Below are positions 1-12,600 of a DNA stretch of 64,000 nt, piece after piece. The DNA comes from Amblyornis subalaris (lineage: Eukaryota; Chordata; Aves; Passeriformes; Ptilonorhynchidae): assembly GCA_018881555.1 (NCBI GenBank), contig JACAXG010000241.1, forward strand, positions 253,277 through 317,276, written 5' to 3'. The notes below the pieces were generated by a model. That model saw only the letters and a program-made list of their open reading frames with translations, did no database searches and had not been told where the DNA came from. The stretch's first letter is position 1; the number at the start of each line of letters is the position of its first letter. The position numbers and the translations under genes are program-made.

Positions 1-720
1 ACAAATGCTGTTGCTAAAGATGAATGGGAAAGGATGAGGAATATTGTGACACAGAAAACCACGTATTGCAGCAAGTGCCTCTGATCACAAAAAGCCCAGC
101 TCCCTTACAGGTGCTGCTATGAGAACAGATATGCCTAAAACCAGAGGGATGTGGCTCTCCACTGGTCACCACACATCACTGGGCATGTCCAGAAGAACCC
201 TGAAGAAGCACTCTGATTGTTGACCTTATAAAAATATTTGTTGAGCAAGAGGTGCGTTTATTCCTTTTCATTTTAGGTGTAGAAAATCATGAAGGAAAGT
301 GATGTGGAGAGGCTTCATTATAATCAGTATATAAAAGTGCCACTGCATACTGATAAAAACATCCTTCACTCTGAAGTTTTCTTCCACAGTGGAACTTAAA
401 AGCTGATGCATAATAAGGAAAGCAACGATAAAAAGTGAAGTTTAAATCTGTGAAGATTCTTTGAAATATTTATGAAACAGGGGGGTTTAAATGTAGCTCT
501 TCAGGCTCATTGTTCTATTATAAAAATATTGCCCACGATGTTTTTGTTCTGCTTCTCTTTTGAATAGCAGAAAAGACTGATATCCTTAAAGAGAGGTGCA
601 AGGTGCTATTTTAACACCAACCTCTAATTCTTGCTTTTTCTGCTACTTGTAGAAAAAAGTGATCACGAGGCAGCTCTTTGGTTTTCCCAGTTACTGAAAG
701 TAGTTGCATTTGACTTCTGT
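1..720. other. Unassigned non-coding sequence
   Basis: AT-rich sequence with no recognisable gene, repeat family or RNA. The short open frames present have no domain and overlap each other antisense. One isolated match to the p53 half-site pattern (GGGCATGTCC) lies at 181-190 and is probably chance. Confidence 0.6.
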
Positions 721-778
721 AAAAAACAAACAAACAAACAAACAAACCAACCAACCAACCAACAAATATATATATATG
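721..778. repeat. Compound microsatellite (AAAC)n-(AACC)n-(TA)n
   Basis: Three simple-repeat tracts are joined end to end: AAAC units, then AACC units, then a short TA run. The gradual change from AAAC to AACC suggests slippage plus point substitution within one repeat. The peptides that open here in both directions are low-complexity artefacts. Confidence 0.9.
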
Positions 779-3700
779 TGAGAGAGCACCATCAATATAA
801 GATGAGATGTTCTCTCCCCAAATCCCAAACCATCCAGAGTGGAATTTCCCTGGCATTTTACATTGGCCAAAGTAATTTTTTGCAGTCACAGAGTAATGTT
901 TTGAACATCTCAAATCTGAAGCTGAATATATTACTGCTTTGAGTTATTTCACTCAATCCCCTCATTACTTAAGAATAATGCTTCCTATTCACTCTCTGGA
1001 GAAGTTTGGCTGTCAAAAAGAATAATGATTTCCAGTCTTTTCACTAGAAAAGACCAATATTGCTGCAAAATCTGTCTGCATGGATTTTGAGTGGTTACAC
1101 TTGTACCACGTTACAACAACAGAGGATAGGAAAAAAGTACAACAGAAGCCAAAGAAACATCAAATTGGCTCAGGATGTGCAGCAACAGCTCCCTGTCCCT
1201 AACACAGCATGGACAAGAGCACTCTGTTTGCAAAGCCAACAGAGCATCACCTGGATTCGGGGTCAGCAGAGCTTTGGGAAGGAGGCCCAGGTATCTCCTG
1301 CTCGCTCCTTCGGCTCAGCCATCCCGGCCCAGCAAGCCCTGGGTATCCCACAGCCCCCACTCCCCAACAGCCTTGCTGTTCTCTGCCTTTCTGCTTGTTT
1401 CTCCCCAGGCAACAGTTCTGTTCAGCTGGGTTTTCAAACATGTTTAGCAACGTTTTTCTAAAGACGCAAACTGACGGAACACACTGATCTCCTGCCTTCT
1501 GCAGCAGCTTCCATCCCTCTACAATCTGGCCTGGTTTGGCGGCCAGAGCTTTCATCATCCCCCTNTTCCAGATGGGAAAGGAACTCAGCTACTTGTTCAA
1601 GGTCACGCACATGGGTTTTCACAAAAAAAGAAGGCTGACACCCAAACATCCATGGATCTGGTCCCTCCAAGGGAAGGGCTAATGTCCAGATAACTGGACA
1701 TGTCCTAACACAGAGACTGAAGGCTTTGCAGATGTGTCCTATGCCTTTTGTGAACTCAGCAATGTAGAAAACCCAGTGTTAAAAACTCTGCAATCCTGCC
1801 CTTTTTTTAATGTGCAAAGTTTTAAAATATCTGAATTTTATTGAAACTTAAGTGATCAAACATCATTTTTTTCCATTGAAGCTTCATTGGGATTTCATTC
1901 CATATTCAAAAATTTTTGAACTATTTGTGAATTGTACAAAGCATAGAAGTAATTGTATTAAAGGCAAAAGCAGCAGACCAGTTCTGACTTAACCTGTATC
2001 TCAGTGTATTTAAAAATAAATCATAACTGTGATTCTCACTTAGGAAGGATTTTGTAGGGCAGTGAACACTTCCCTTCTGCCTGGAGGCACTCAGAAAAAA
2101 AAAAAGAAAATCCTAGCTGTTTACCTCCATAGCCCAGAAATTCAACCTGAAAAATTAAGATTCAATGCTTATCCCTTTCCAATGCTTTCTCACATATACT
2201 TAGTTTGACTAAAACCCAGGACAAGAGGTGGAAAGATAAATATTTATCACATAAGTGTCTGTGGTTTGTGCATCACATCAGCATCTACAGCAGTATCTGC
2301 AGTGGCAGGACAATTTCTGAGACCAGCAAAACACACAGTGACAGTGCTGTCCTCCACCATCTGCTGGGAGACTGAGAAGCAACAGATCATCTCTCACTGT
2401 TTTGTCTGAATTTAAAAAAAAAAAAAAAAAAAAGCCCTAATATAGAAGCATTGTCTATAAAAACTTGTTCAACATTTGGACAAATGGGGAAAGTATCTTC
2501 CCATCAGGAGGCAGCAGGTCTGTCAAGGCACCTGGTGCTTTATTGATGCTTGAGAAACCCCACTGAGACACTCCCCTGGCCCCTCCCTGGGAGACACACC
2601 CGGAACTGGGACCAGAATAAAGGTGGGCAAAGAGCCCCTTCAGAGGAGGCAGGGCTGCATCCCTCATTCGCCTGCAAATTGTTCTGGAAAGCTTCCCAGA
2701 CTATAGTTCTGCTCATCTAGTTTGCAGGCCCATGTATAAGAATGAAAAGGAAATGTGAATTGCTGAGGTTTGTGGGAGCCCTCTTTGTTATTGTGTTGTA
2801 TTGCTTTAGGTCCCAATGGGATATTTTTCCTTCCAGTTGTCTCATATTGCAGAGTGTACAACAGAATGTACACAACTTCCACGTCCTGCTGCAAGATTAC
2901 GACATTCAAAGCAGTGGAGTTTCTTCCTGAAAAGCTATTTCATTTACCACCAGTTAGTTTAGCATCATCATTTTTCTCTTGCTAAAAATAATTAAATAAG
3001 GACCGAACAAGCAAATGAAAAAAAATAAAATCCATCAACCCAAAAGAAACCAAGAAACATTTAAGAGGTTACATTTATCTTGCCAGCTGGCAATGAAAAT
3101 AAGCACTTCTGACAGTCACTTTTTTAAAACCCCCAGAGTGGATAATGGCAACACACAGCTCACCACAACTACTGTGTTTTCATACTTCCTGGAGCACTCA
3201 CGTTGCTTCAAGGTTCAGTAAAAGGAGATGCCCCTCATCCCAGACATTCAAAAATTGCAAGGGAAGGTAAACACATCCCTTCACACTCCTCAGAAAAGCT
3301 ACATTAACTGTTTATGTGGCTCAAATCTTGAAAAAAAAAATTAATTAGTTTTTGTTAATCCCTTTTGCTCTGAGAGAGATTGTGGTCAACCAAAACTGAT
3401 CCTTGAAAACAGCCAGGACAGCGCTTGGCATGGCACACTCCAGCTTCTTCCAGAAGGCATCTTTCCTCTTACTGAATCTCAGATCAGCTGGAAAATTAAA
3501 ACATTTCAGCAGCAGATGAAACCATTAGGAGCAAGACCCAGGGAAACAGACTGCAGGTAGTGAACGGGAACCCCACGGGTGTGTGCTGCCTCCTGGGGTC
3601 AGCCTCCTGCCGCGAGCACGGAGCAGCAGCCACGCTCACAGCTCTGCCAGCTTTGCCTGCGCCATCCCAGGGGACGGAGAGGCAGAGATGGCAGCGAGGG

Positions 3701-4868
3701 GGAGGCAGAATTCCCACTGCTGCGGGACTGAGGACAGGGATGGCAGCAGCTCAGCTCAGCCCAGAAATGCCACTGCTCTAATGGAGCTGGGAAGGGAGGG
3801 CAGCAACGCTCAGGAAGCAAAAATGCAAGGGCGAGACTTTCAAATGTACTTTAAAAATTAAATGAATGAAAAAGAACGATTTGATTAAAAATGTAAAGCA
3901 AGAAAAAGAGAAAAAATAAGCCAACAGCAATTCAAAGTTCTTTGTAATTGAATTTTAAAAAAATATTTTTTTTTGTTTTTAAAATTTATCCAACCTATAT
4001 AAGCTCATGATTGGTGTTTGATCCTCTTTTTACATGTACTCATTTCAGGCACTAGACCTCAGGTCTGGAAACCACCTTTGGCTCTTTGAAAATCCAGCTG
4101 GCCCATAGCAAGCCGTTGAAATTTTTCAGCTGGCAGCTTGTTACAGCAAGATAGCCCTGGGAGATGGATTTGAGAAGTTCTCTCAGCACACCAACCCTCT
4201 GCTGAGAGCAGTGCTCCCTTTCAGTGGTCACACCCAGTGTCAGGCACGTCCATCCCTGGGGCTACACAGGAATGGGGAGTTACACCTTCATCATCTGCAA
4301 CCAGGATGAGAAGCACCTGAGGATGCTCCAGGTCTAAATGCAGCTCTGCCAGGTAGGAAAAAGTACAAGTGAAGGAAAAATGCAGCCACGGTTTGGCAAA
4401 AGTTAGAGGTGTCACAAAGAAAAATGGTCTGCAATGCTCTTGTTGCCTTTAACAGAACAGACTATTTTATATATAAACCCCACAAACACGTTTCATTTAA
4501 ACACTGTGCAACAGCTCAACAAAATGCTGAAGTACCACAGACGAGGGCCAATTTATACAAGTATCTAAATCACAAGGACTTCCCCAGACATTCACATTAG
4601 GCTAAAATCCAATGTTAAACACAACTAAAAAAGAAAGACAGAAAAAAACCCCTAACATAAAAACCCCAACCAGAAATCTGGTAAGGAGGTGAGGGGATAA
4701 TTCATAAAGACAACTACTAATTTTTCCTATGATTCATTCAGTGAGTAACCCCCACAGCTGCTGTTCTCCAAGCAGCAAGGAAAAGTTGATGAGGGTACAA
4801 AATAGCTGCGTGATTAAAGTTCCTTAACGATGCTGTGGGATCTGCAAGCACGGGAGTCTGGGGCAGGG
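779..4868. other. Unassigned non-coding sequence with one long A run and a GC-rich patch
   Basis: No gene recognised. The stretch holds a 20-base A homopolymer at 2,414-2,433, a hairpin overlapping a GGACATGTCC palindrome at 1,683-1,705, and a GC-rich patch at about 3,560-3,800 that opens overlapping frames on both strands. That patch has no domain match and too few CpGs to look like a promoter island. There is a single N at 1,565. Confidence 0.55.
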
Positions 4869-4918
4869 AAGGTCCATCCCTAAATCCCCATGGAAGGTCC
4901 ATCCCTAAATCCCCATGG
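4869..4918. repeat. Perfect 25-bp tandem duplication
   Basis: Two adjacent, identical 25-base units, 4,869-4,893 and 4,894-4,918, each beginning AAGGTCCATCCC and ending CCCCATGG. No mismatch separates the copies, so the duplication is probably recent and may be length-polymorphic. Confidence 0.95.
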
Positions 4919-7900
4919 CAGGTCAGGGGAGCTGGCCCATTTCTGCAGGCACACTCTGATGGAGCTGCTGCCTGTTTGTGCCTACAGGAGCAGCACCTCA
5001 CACCACCCAAACTTCTTGCCTAGGGCTTGCTGCAAAGAGCCAGTTGTATTTTGTTGTGTATTTTGCTGTTCCCTGCTGTGCTGCCACCTTAATATTCATA
5101 AATTCCTCACCTGAGAAGGGACTGAAACTTATAACTACTTTTTCTGTCAAGTCTATCCAATAAAAGGCTTTCCTGATCTTAGGACTATTCCACTCAATAA
5201 GCACTAAACTTTCTGAATTCACTTTGGTACATAGATTTAGCTTGTTTAGGGCATATGGTCACAAGCACAAAAAAGTGGTTTTACAGCAGAAAACATGAGC
5301 AGACCTGGACTCACCCAACATAGAGCTACTCCAGAATTGGTCATAGGGTGTGTGACCACTGCTGGAGCAGCAACAGAAGCTGCAGTTATCATTACTAACC
5401 CACATTAAATACCCAGAACCTCTCCCTCCCCCAGCTCTAAACATTAAATTCTAAGAGATATTCAAGGATGCACACACACAATAAAATAAAATGCACAACT
5501 CAAAATACCTTTTCAGTGATCCATTATCTCAGCTGCTGGGTATGTTGCTGCAAGCCTCCTCTTCCTAAATTGCCTGGTGTTGACAATTCCTTATGCCCAA
5601 AGCATCCTGAACCAGAAGGTGTCCTTGTGAGTTTTTCAGTGTTAGGCTCTACCCCTCTCTCACACGCTGGGGTCATTTCCTGCAGGGCTGCAGCTGGTTT
5701 AAATGAACCCAAACTCTCAGCCAGTACAAGTTACCTGCCCAAGCACCTGTCAAGGCATTCACACCTGAACAGCCTTTGTAACAAGCTGCAAACTGACCCA
5801 TTGCAGACCAGGCTGTGGTTGGCATGGGAGAACATCCAGACACAAGAGGCATTTGAAATTCTAGGCAGCAGTTTAAGCATCTCGCAGAAGAGGTAGTCTG
5901 ATAAAAGGGGGGAGGAAAAGATTGTTGGGTTTTTTTTTAAACTGAAACAATGATCTTTTAGCATTCTTCCCACAGACAGCCTCCTATGTGCCTGCATGAC
6001 TGGGTGAGGCAGACAAGTGAGAGGCAGAAAGCTGTCCAGACAAATACACACAGCAAAACCTGCAGTACAGAAGCCAGCCCCTACCACGATGTGAAATCAG
6101 GACACGGAAGAGGAGACCAGAGATCTGCTGTGCCTTGGCCTGCAGGAGAGGGGAGGGTGGTGGGAGGAGGAGTGTGGAAAGGAATGGTGAAAAGCTGAGC
6201 CTAAGAGGTGGCACAGATCAAAAACTGGTGCCTGAGACTCTGTTCAATATGTACAAGCACAGCCTGTGCCACAGGTGTGGCCCCTGCACCGCTTTGGGGG
6301 ACACATGGGGAGAGCCACTCCTGGGGGAAAACAGCAGCAGCTCTCCCGTGGCAGAGCTCAGTGCCACAAAACTTCACCCCATCCATCCCCTGGAGTGCTG
6401 CAACTGTCACAGCCAGGCTCACCTAGGACGGCTTCGTGGCAAGTTTATAGAACCTAAAAATGGCTCACGAAGTTTCCTTATGTCCTTTAAAGGACGTGGT
6501 AGGGTCGCTGCATCTTTTAAGCCGCAGGTCTAAGTGGATGGAAGGACCCCATCCCAGCCTGGGGGGCTGCTGGGGAGGCATCTCCAACAGCTGAGCAGGG
6601 ATGGGAGAGAAAGGGATCTAGTTACTGCAATCCAAGGGGAGAAACAGCTCCCTGGGAGAGGAAAGAGCTTCACAGGAGGCTGGGAGAGCCACGCAAGAGG
6701 TGACTGCGAATCATCCTGAGCCAGAACAGGAGAAAACAGAAACTATCAGGACACTCTGCTCGGGGCTGTGCACGACCCACCCTGTGCTGAGTGGGCACAA
6801 TGGGAATGCCAGGTGGTGGTTCCCCTTCCTGCCTCTCCTCGGCTCCCTGCGTGCCTGCAAGGAAGTAACAGTTTAGCTCACAACCACAGAAATAAGCAGA
6901 GAGAGGTAGAAACATCCTTTTTCTCATCTTCTGTCTGTGCTGTGACAGAACATCAGTGCTTCTACTGAACAATTTACCAGCATCAGTAGTGAAAGGGAAG
7001 AAGCAAGTTTGAGTGGAAGGAAGAACTGAAAATAGAGCCAACTGGAAAAAAGATTTCCATAAAGCTAATTTGTAGCCAAAGCCCTCTTTTCCTCCTCCAT
7101 GTACATCTCTGTAGGAGATTTCAAATCGTAATTAGTCTAATGAATTAGTCCATGGGAGAAAAGGCAAACACACACTCAATACTTGGCCAGTTCTAGCTGA
7201 TGCACTCTCCAGAAGAACAATATTTAGCATTTTACATAAATGGCTTACATCCAGTGACTAATTAATCCTCTTAACACAGAAGTATGTGATTTTCTTTTTC
7301 CTTAATGTTAAAAAAACCAAAAAGTGCACCATCTCATGCTGATCTGCAATTATGAAATGTTTACTTCTTCACCAGAGAATGGGAATGCTACCTTAGAGCC
7401 TGATGCTGCAGGTCTGCTCCAGCTCCAGGCTTCCTATGAAGACCATATTCCCTGAAAACCAGTGCACCACGGCTAACCACTGCCAGTCACCCGAAGGGAC
7501 AGACATCCAACAAGAAATTAGCTCCCTTAAAACCACTCATGAAAACTGGTTTTCCTAGTCCAGGGTCTCATTAGGGATGATGATGTTTATTTCCCCAGCA
7601 AGGTCTAGATTAAGTTCAAGCACATTTGAATGTACAGCAGCATCTACCATGGTGGCTTTTCAGCCCAGCATTGATATGTTATAGCCACACTGCCATGAAA
7701 TATTGCTGCATGCCTATCAGGAGCAGAGCAGCTCCATCCCTGAGGCAGAACATTCTCTGAGGGTTAATACACTGTGTCTGCAAAAAGCTGTGTACACAGA
7801 CTGCTCGAAACAGCCGCAAGAGGCTCGAGAGGCTCTTGCCCCCGGCCTGGGCATGCTGAAGTTGATCTCTGCCTGGAAATAGAGCAGAATTGTGTGGAGC

Positions 7901-9536
7901 AAGCAGAGGGGATAGATTTAGATGCTGTTTCCAGGGCAATAAGTGGCTCCAGTATCAAAGAGTGGGTCATCCCAAGAACTGGGCCCCTCATTTAACACCA
8001 CACAGCCCCTACTTGTGGCTCTCCACAGACATCAAGCTGACCCACTCTGTTCTTACACCCAGAGCAGTGTTCAAGGAGGAGCACCAGAGAGAGGCTAAAA
8101 ACCCATAAAAAGACAGCAGGCCAGAGGCACATGTTGATGTGCTCCTGAACAGAGATGTCCAGAAGCCTGCAGGGGGTCACACACAGCTCCTACATGGCCA
8201 CCATGAGAGCTGAATGATTTTTTCTTCCAATGGTTTGAGAACGTGTTTTGGAGCTTTGCATCTCTGATGCAGTAATTGTTCAAATACAAAAGCACAGGCC
8301 ATATGGCACTTCCTAGAACACAATCCACTTTCAGTGCAAAGCTGCAGTGAATTTAGGTAAATTTTCATGAATATGTAAAAGGGTAATTTTCGAAGATTCA
8401 CAGACTCAGTTCATAGAAAATATCCTTCTCAGCCAGACCAGGCATTGACCATCAGGCAATGACTCACATCCTGCACACTCAGGTTGACATGAATTACTTT
8501 CAGCTCTCCAATATGCAAAGTGAATCAGCATAAAACTTGTCAAATTGCAGCAAAATCTAATGCAAGTCACACTCAAGAGTTACAACCCTGGACAGCAAAT
8601 TTAGATCTGTCCCCTCCTTGGTAAGATATTGTTATCACCATAAGTTTATTATGCAAACACTTAACATCTTCAGAAAATTTCCCTGAGGTCGAAAACTAAA
8701 CAGGTACAACACATTTCAAATGTTAATGTGTTTAATATCTCAAAATCTTCATGATAAAACCATAATGGTGCACGTAATGCACTGTACACCATCATCCAAC
8801 AGAGACAGCATCTCTCCGTAGAAGGTGTGAGTGAGAAGGGCACAAGGAGATGTATCCCAGGACAACACCAGCTCTGTCTGAGCAACTCCAGCTTTGAGGG
8901 GAGGGAGTAAGTGCAACAGATCTGCTGGGATCCAGGCAAAGAGGCTGAGGCAGGATTGGGATACCTCTGGCACGTGCTCTGAGCCTGGGCCTGGTGTGAG
9001 CAGATGAGCAGATGCTGAAGGCGAAAGTAAACAAGGATGAAGAGTGAACATCTGGCCAAAAATAAATAAAAATCACAGCACTCATATTTGAGGAGCCCAA
9101 CACACTGCCCTCCTGGAGCAAGATTCATAAGAGAGGAAGGAATTCAGCCTGAGAGGTGCATAGAGGCAGAAAGGGCCTCAAGGAAGAATGACAGGGACAA
9201 AAGAGATGAAGAGCAGGGCAGTAGTCAGTAAATCAGATTGCAGGGAGCACAAATCCTGCCACAAAATGAGCAGAAGTCTTGGCTTGTCTGAAGAAGCAGG
9301 ATTCAAGGAATGCCTCTTTTCTGAAGACTGGTTCAGGACACTGGAGGCAGCAGCCAGGCAGAGGTGTGGGCAGGAAGCAGGAGCTGCCTCAGCCACAGGC
9401 ACAGGGGATGGCCAGTGGGGTCAGAGGGCACTCGGAGAGGAGACACGGGACAGAAGCAGCTAGAGAAGCTGCAGATGTGAATAAAGCTCCCTAGGGGTAG
9501 AAGTGGGAGAAGAACCACCAAAATGGACAGCCTTTC
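4919..9536. other. Unassigned non-coding sequence
   Basis: No gene or known repeat recognised. A perfect 14-bp palindrome (GTCCTTTAAAGGAC) lies at 6,482-6,495. About four palindromes of that length are expected by chance in 64 kb, so it carries little weight. Open frames of up to about 150 codons on the minus strand at 8,670-9,128 have no recognisable domain. Confidence 0.55.
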
Positions 9537-9690
9537 AAAAAACAAACAAACAAACAAAAAGAAAAAAGGCAAACAAAAGCAAACAAAAAAGAAAAACAAA
9601 CAAAAAACACAAACAAAAAACCACAAACAAACAAAAAACCAAACCAAAACAAACCAAAAAAACCCCAAAGCCAACCCAATAAAAAGGCTG
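9537..9690. repeat. A-rich low-complexity tract, CAAA/CAAAA units
   Basis: About 150 bases of A with regularly spaced single C, grading into AACCAAAA and AACCCC toward the right end. The long minus-strand frames that cross it translate to Phe/Leu/Cys/Val-rich strings caused only by the repeat, so they are not membrane proteins. Confidence 0.9.
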
Positions 9691-12600
9691 AAAAATAGTC
9701 CATAAAACTATAGAGCCACTGCCAAAACTCACTGGGGACCATTGTGCTCAAAATTCTGAGACAGTTGAAGCTACATTATTTAAAGTTACTTTGCAAATAT
9801 ATTACAAAAAGTTGCACACACTTACTGACTGAGGACAACTTATATTTTCAAATGATTGTTTGAGCACACAATTACTTCAATGATTTCACTTTGCAGTTTT
9901 CCAAAAACTACCAACCTTTTAGTCCCAAAGCATGAAATCAAGACAATGAACACTGACACCCTCAGACATAAGGCTGCATGTACACAGAGGTGAGTGACAG
10001 GTTAAGTGCAGTCAGAAAAGGACCTGAAATGATGGTGAGGATTCTTCTGGAACCTCCTGAAAGTGAGAAAGATTAGAACCAAGGCTTCAGACGGAGGGGG
10101 AAGGGACAGCTCTGATGTTGGAGGGATGAAAGGACACCATCCCCAAACCTGTACCACTGAGAGAGTCAATATTAGCTGCAGTCAACCCGTGGTCTTGCCA
10201 AGAGGTCCATCCTTTCATTGTTCATGAACTGGAAAGATTTTCTCTCATGCACATAACAGTCTGGGCTTTTTTAGGAGAAGGAGAGAGCCCTGTTCCAATT
10301 GATCTGCCTTGCTGCTTGTTCTACTAAAGAAATGCAACATCTTTTGCCAGCAGCTAAAGAGGTCACCATCGGAAGTCGCCCTGCATCCTTGGACTGCTCT
10401 AATTCAAACAAGACTACTGTGTTTTATATTTTTTAAGCATCTTACTGAAGCCAGTATCAAAGAGGAAACTGGGGACAGGCACATATTTGGCTTTGCTCAC
10501 AACCTTTCATCAGCAGATTTCAGTGCTGATCAGATGATTTCACTCAAAGCAGTCCCTCAGCTGGCCCAGGCTGATAAAGTGCCCCCATGTACTGGATCCC
10601 TAAATCACAGGAACATTTGACAGGGTTTCAAAGTCACTTCTTCTGCTGTTCTAGAAACTCTGAATTAATTTTTTCCTCCACTGCATAAGGAGAGGTACTA
10701 ATTCTTATCACAGATCCAAAGAACTATCACAGGATGAATCACCTAATGAATTACTCAAGTATGTGATTCTCTCACTTTCTACTGCAGCTCCCCACATGCT
10801 GTTCTGTTTCTTTCCCCTCGTGGCTTATGCAGCACTGTAAGCCAAAGCATGAGTCCTGCTATTCCAAAACAACCTGACAGGAACACCAGACAAACACTGC
10901 CTTTCGCCCTGGAGATGCCTTCCACAGCAGACTGTGCCCTGTGGTAACCCCCAGCATTCTGCTGAAACACCTCCTACGCAAAGCCAAGCCAATCCCAACC
11001 ACGTAAAGTTCAGCCAACCATACAGAGCTGCACGATGAAGTTTTGTGGTCATAGACCATCCAGTTCAAACACGACACGCTTGCAGACAGCCACGCAAATC
11101 CAGCTGAAATCCAAGCAGGAAACCTGTTCCAGTGGCAGCTCTGAAAACAGTGGCCATAGCCATTGCCTGCCCCAGGTTTAACTGAAATTGTTCTACTCCA
11201 TCCACCCTCAGCTGTGCACATGCAGCAGTGTCTTCTCACTCAACACAGAAATAAAAGCAGGTTCCCTTGCACAGAAGGAACAACCATCACCCAGCAGTAT
11301 CAGCAGACTCTTGTCTCCTTCCCCAAGCCAGCATAAGAGCAGTGAAATAACTTCAATGGACTAAAAAAAATACTTACTCTGAGTCCCTATAGAGTTTTAT
11401 TCCCCCAGAGGTACTACAGCTCAATTTTTCCTGCAACCACATGGACTGATGTAGATATTTATCCTCCAACTACAATATATCATGTAAAATTAAAGTGTCT
11501 ACTCTCAAGGAGCATTAACAAAAGCACTGAAATTAATGTCATGAGGGTATATGGCTTACAAGGGGCTTCTGCTTAAAAGTGCAATACAACAAAAAGACTC
11601 CAACCCCTGTTGTACCAAGCTGCAGTATTGCATCCAGGACCCACTAACATCACTATGAAATCTCAACAGCAGCAGGATTGCTATGAGCAGGGTGGACACA
11701 GAAGGGGCAACGAATAATCCAGTTTCTCTGGTGGTACAGGGATGTCCTCTCTCACCTGAAGCTGTGGCCCAGCACTGCCTCCACAGCTTGTCACCATGTC
11801 TCCTCCCAAAGACTGTATTCCTCTCCATCCACCTGAGGTGTTTATAGGAATAGCCCTTAAACTGTTCCAGCAAAAACGAGCCTGTTCAGCTTTGATCATT
11901 TCCTTTTTATTAACTGAGCTCACTTGGTGCTTCTCTACCCATTCCAACACAAACTGTTCAGACAGCAGATCGGTGTAGGCAGCCTCTTGTCACCTGTCAA
12001 AGCTGTCAGTGCAGAGGTTGCAGCCCTGATGTAGCACTGGCAGGTCTCGTAACACGTACCTTCACAACTAACAAAATTTCAGACATTTTTTAATAAAGCG
12101 AGACCTATTGCAATGAAAATTAATCAATCTATTTTTATATCTCCACTATGCCAAGCCTGCTGCACATCTCCAGACCTCTGTAAACATCTGCAGGCCACAA
12201 TTGTCCTCTGCAAACCATGGGAAGCAGCACTGCTGTGCGTGGTCTTTGTCCAGATGTTCTGCTGTGAATCAACCCTCCCCACCCAACCCTTGTCACAGAA
12301 GTGCTTGTTAACAACAGTACACACTGATTTTGCTTTTTCTGCAGGGCTGCATGCAGACAGGTTGGACAGTCTTCTAGTTTTGCTTCAGCTTTTCTTCTGA
12401 CAGATACTTTACCTCCAAACTGACAGCCCTTCCCCAAGGTGCTGCACAACAGCCATGCCTTTACACTTCTAAGTGGATTTCTCTCCACCCTGAGTTTTAC
12501 AGATGCAGACCCACAGCTCTTTGCTACAGCACATCCTTTCATAAGCCCATACCTCAGTGACAGACCAAAAAGAGAGACAGGATATGTGCAGGTGCCAGCC

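Noticed and set aside
6482..6495. Perfect 14-bp palindrome GTCCTTTAAAGGAC
   Set aside because: About four palindromes of this length are expected in 64 kb of random sequence, and no operator context exists in a vertebrate genome.
8670..9128. 152-codon minus-strand open frame
   Set aside because: Two further overlapping frames are open over the same bases, with no domain and no codon-like pattern.
9333..9751. Overlapping minus-strand frames rich in Phe, Leu, Val and Cys that look like membrane proteins
   Set aside because: They are translations of the A-rich CAAA low-complexity tract.
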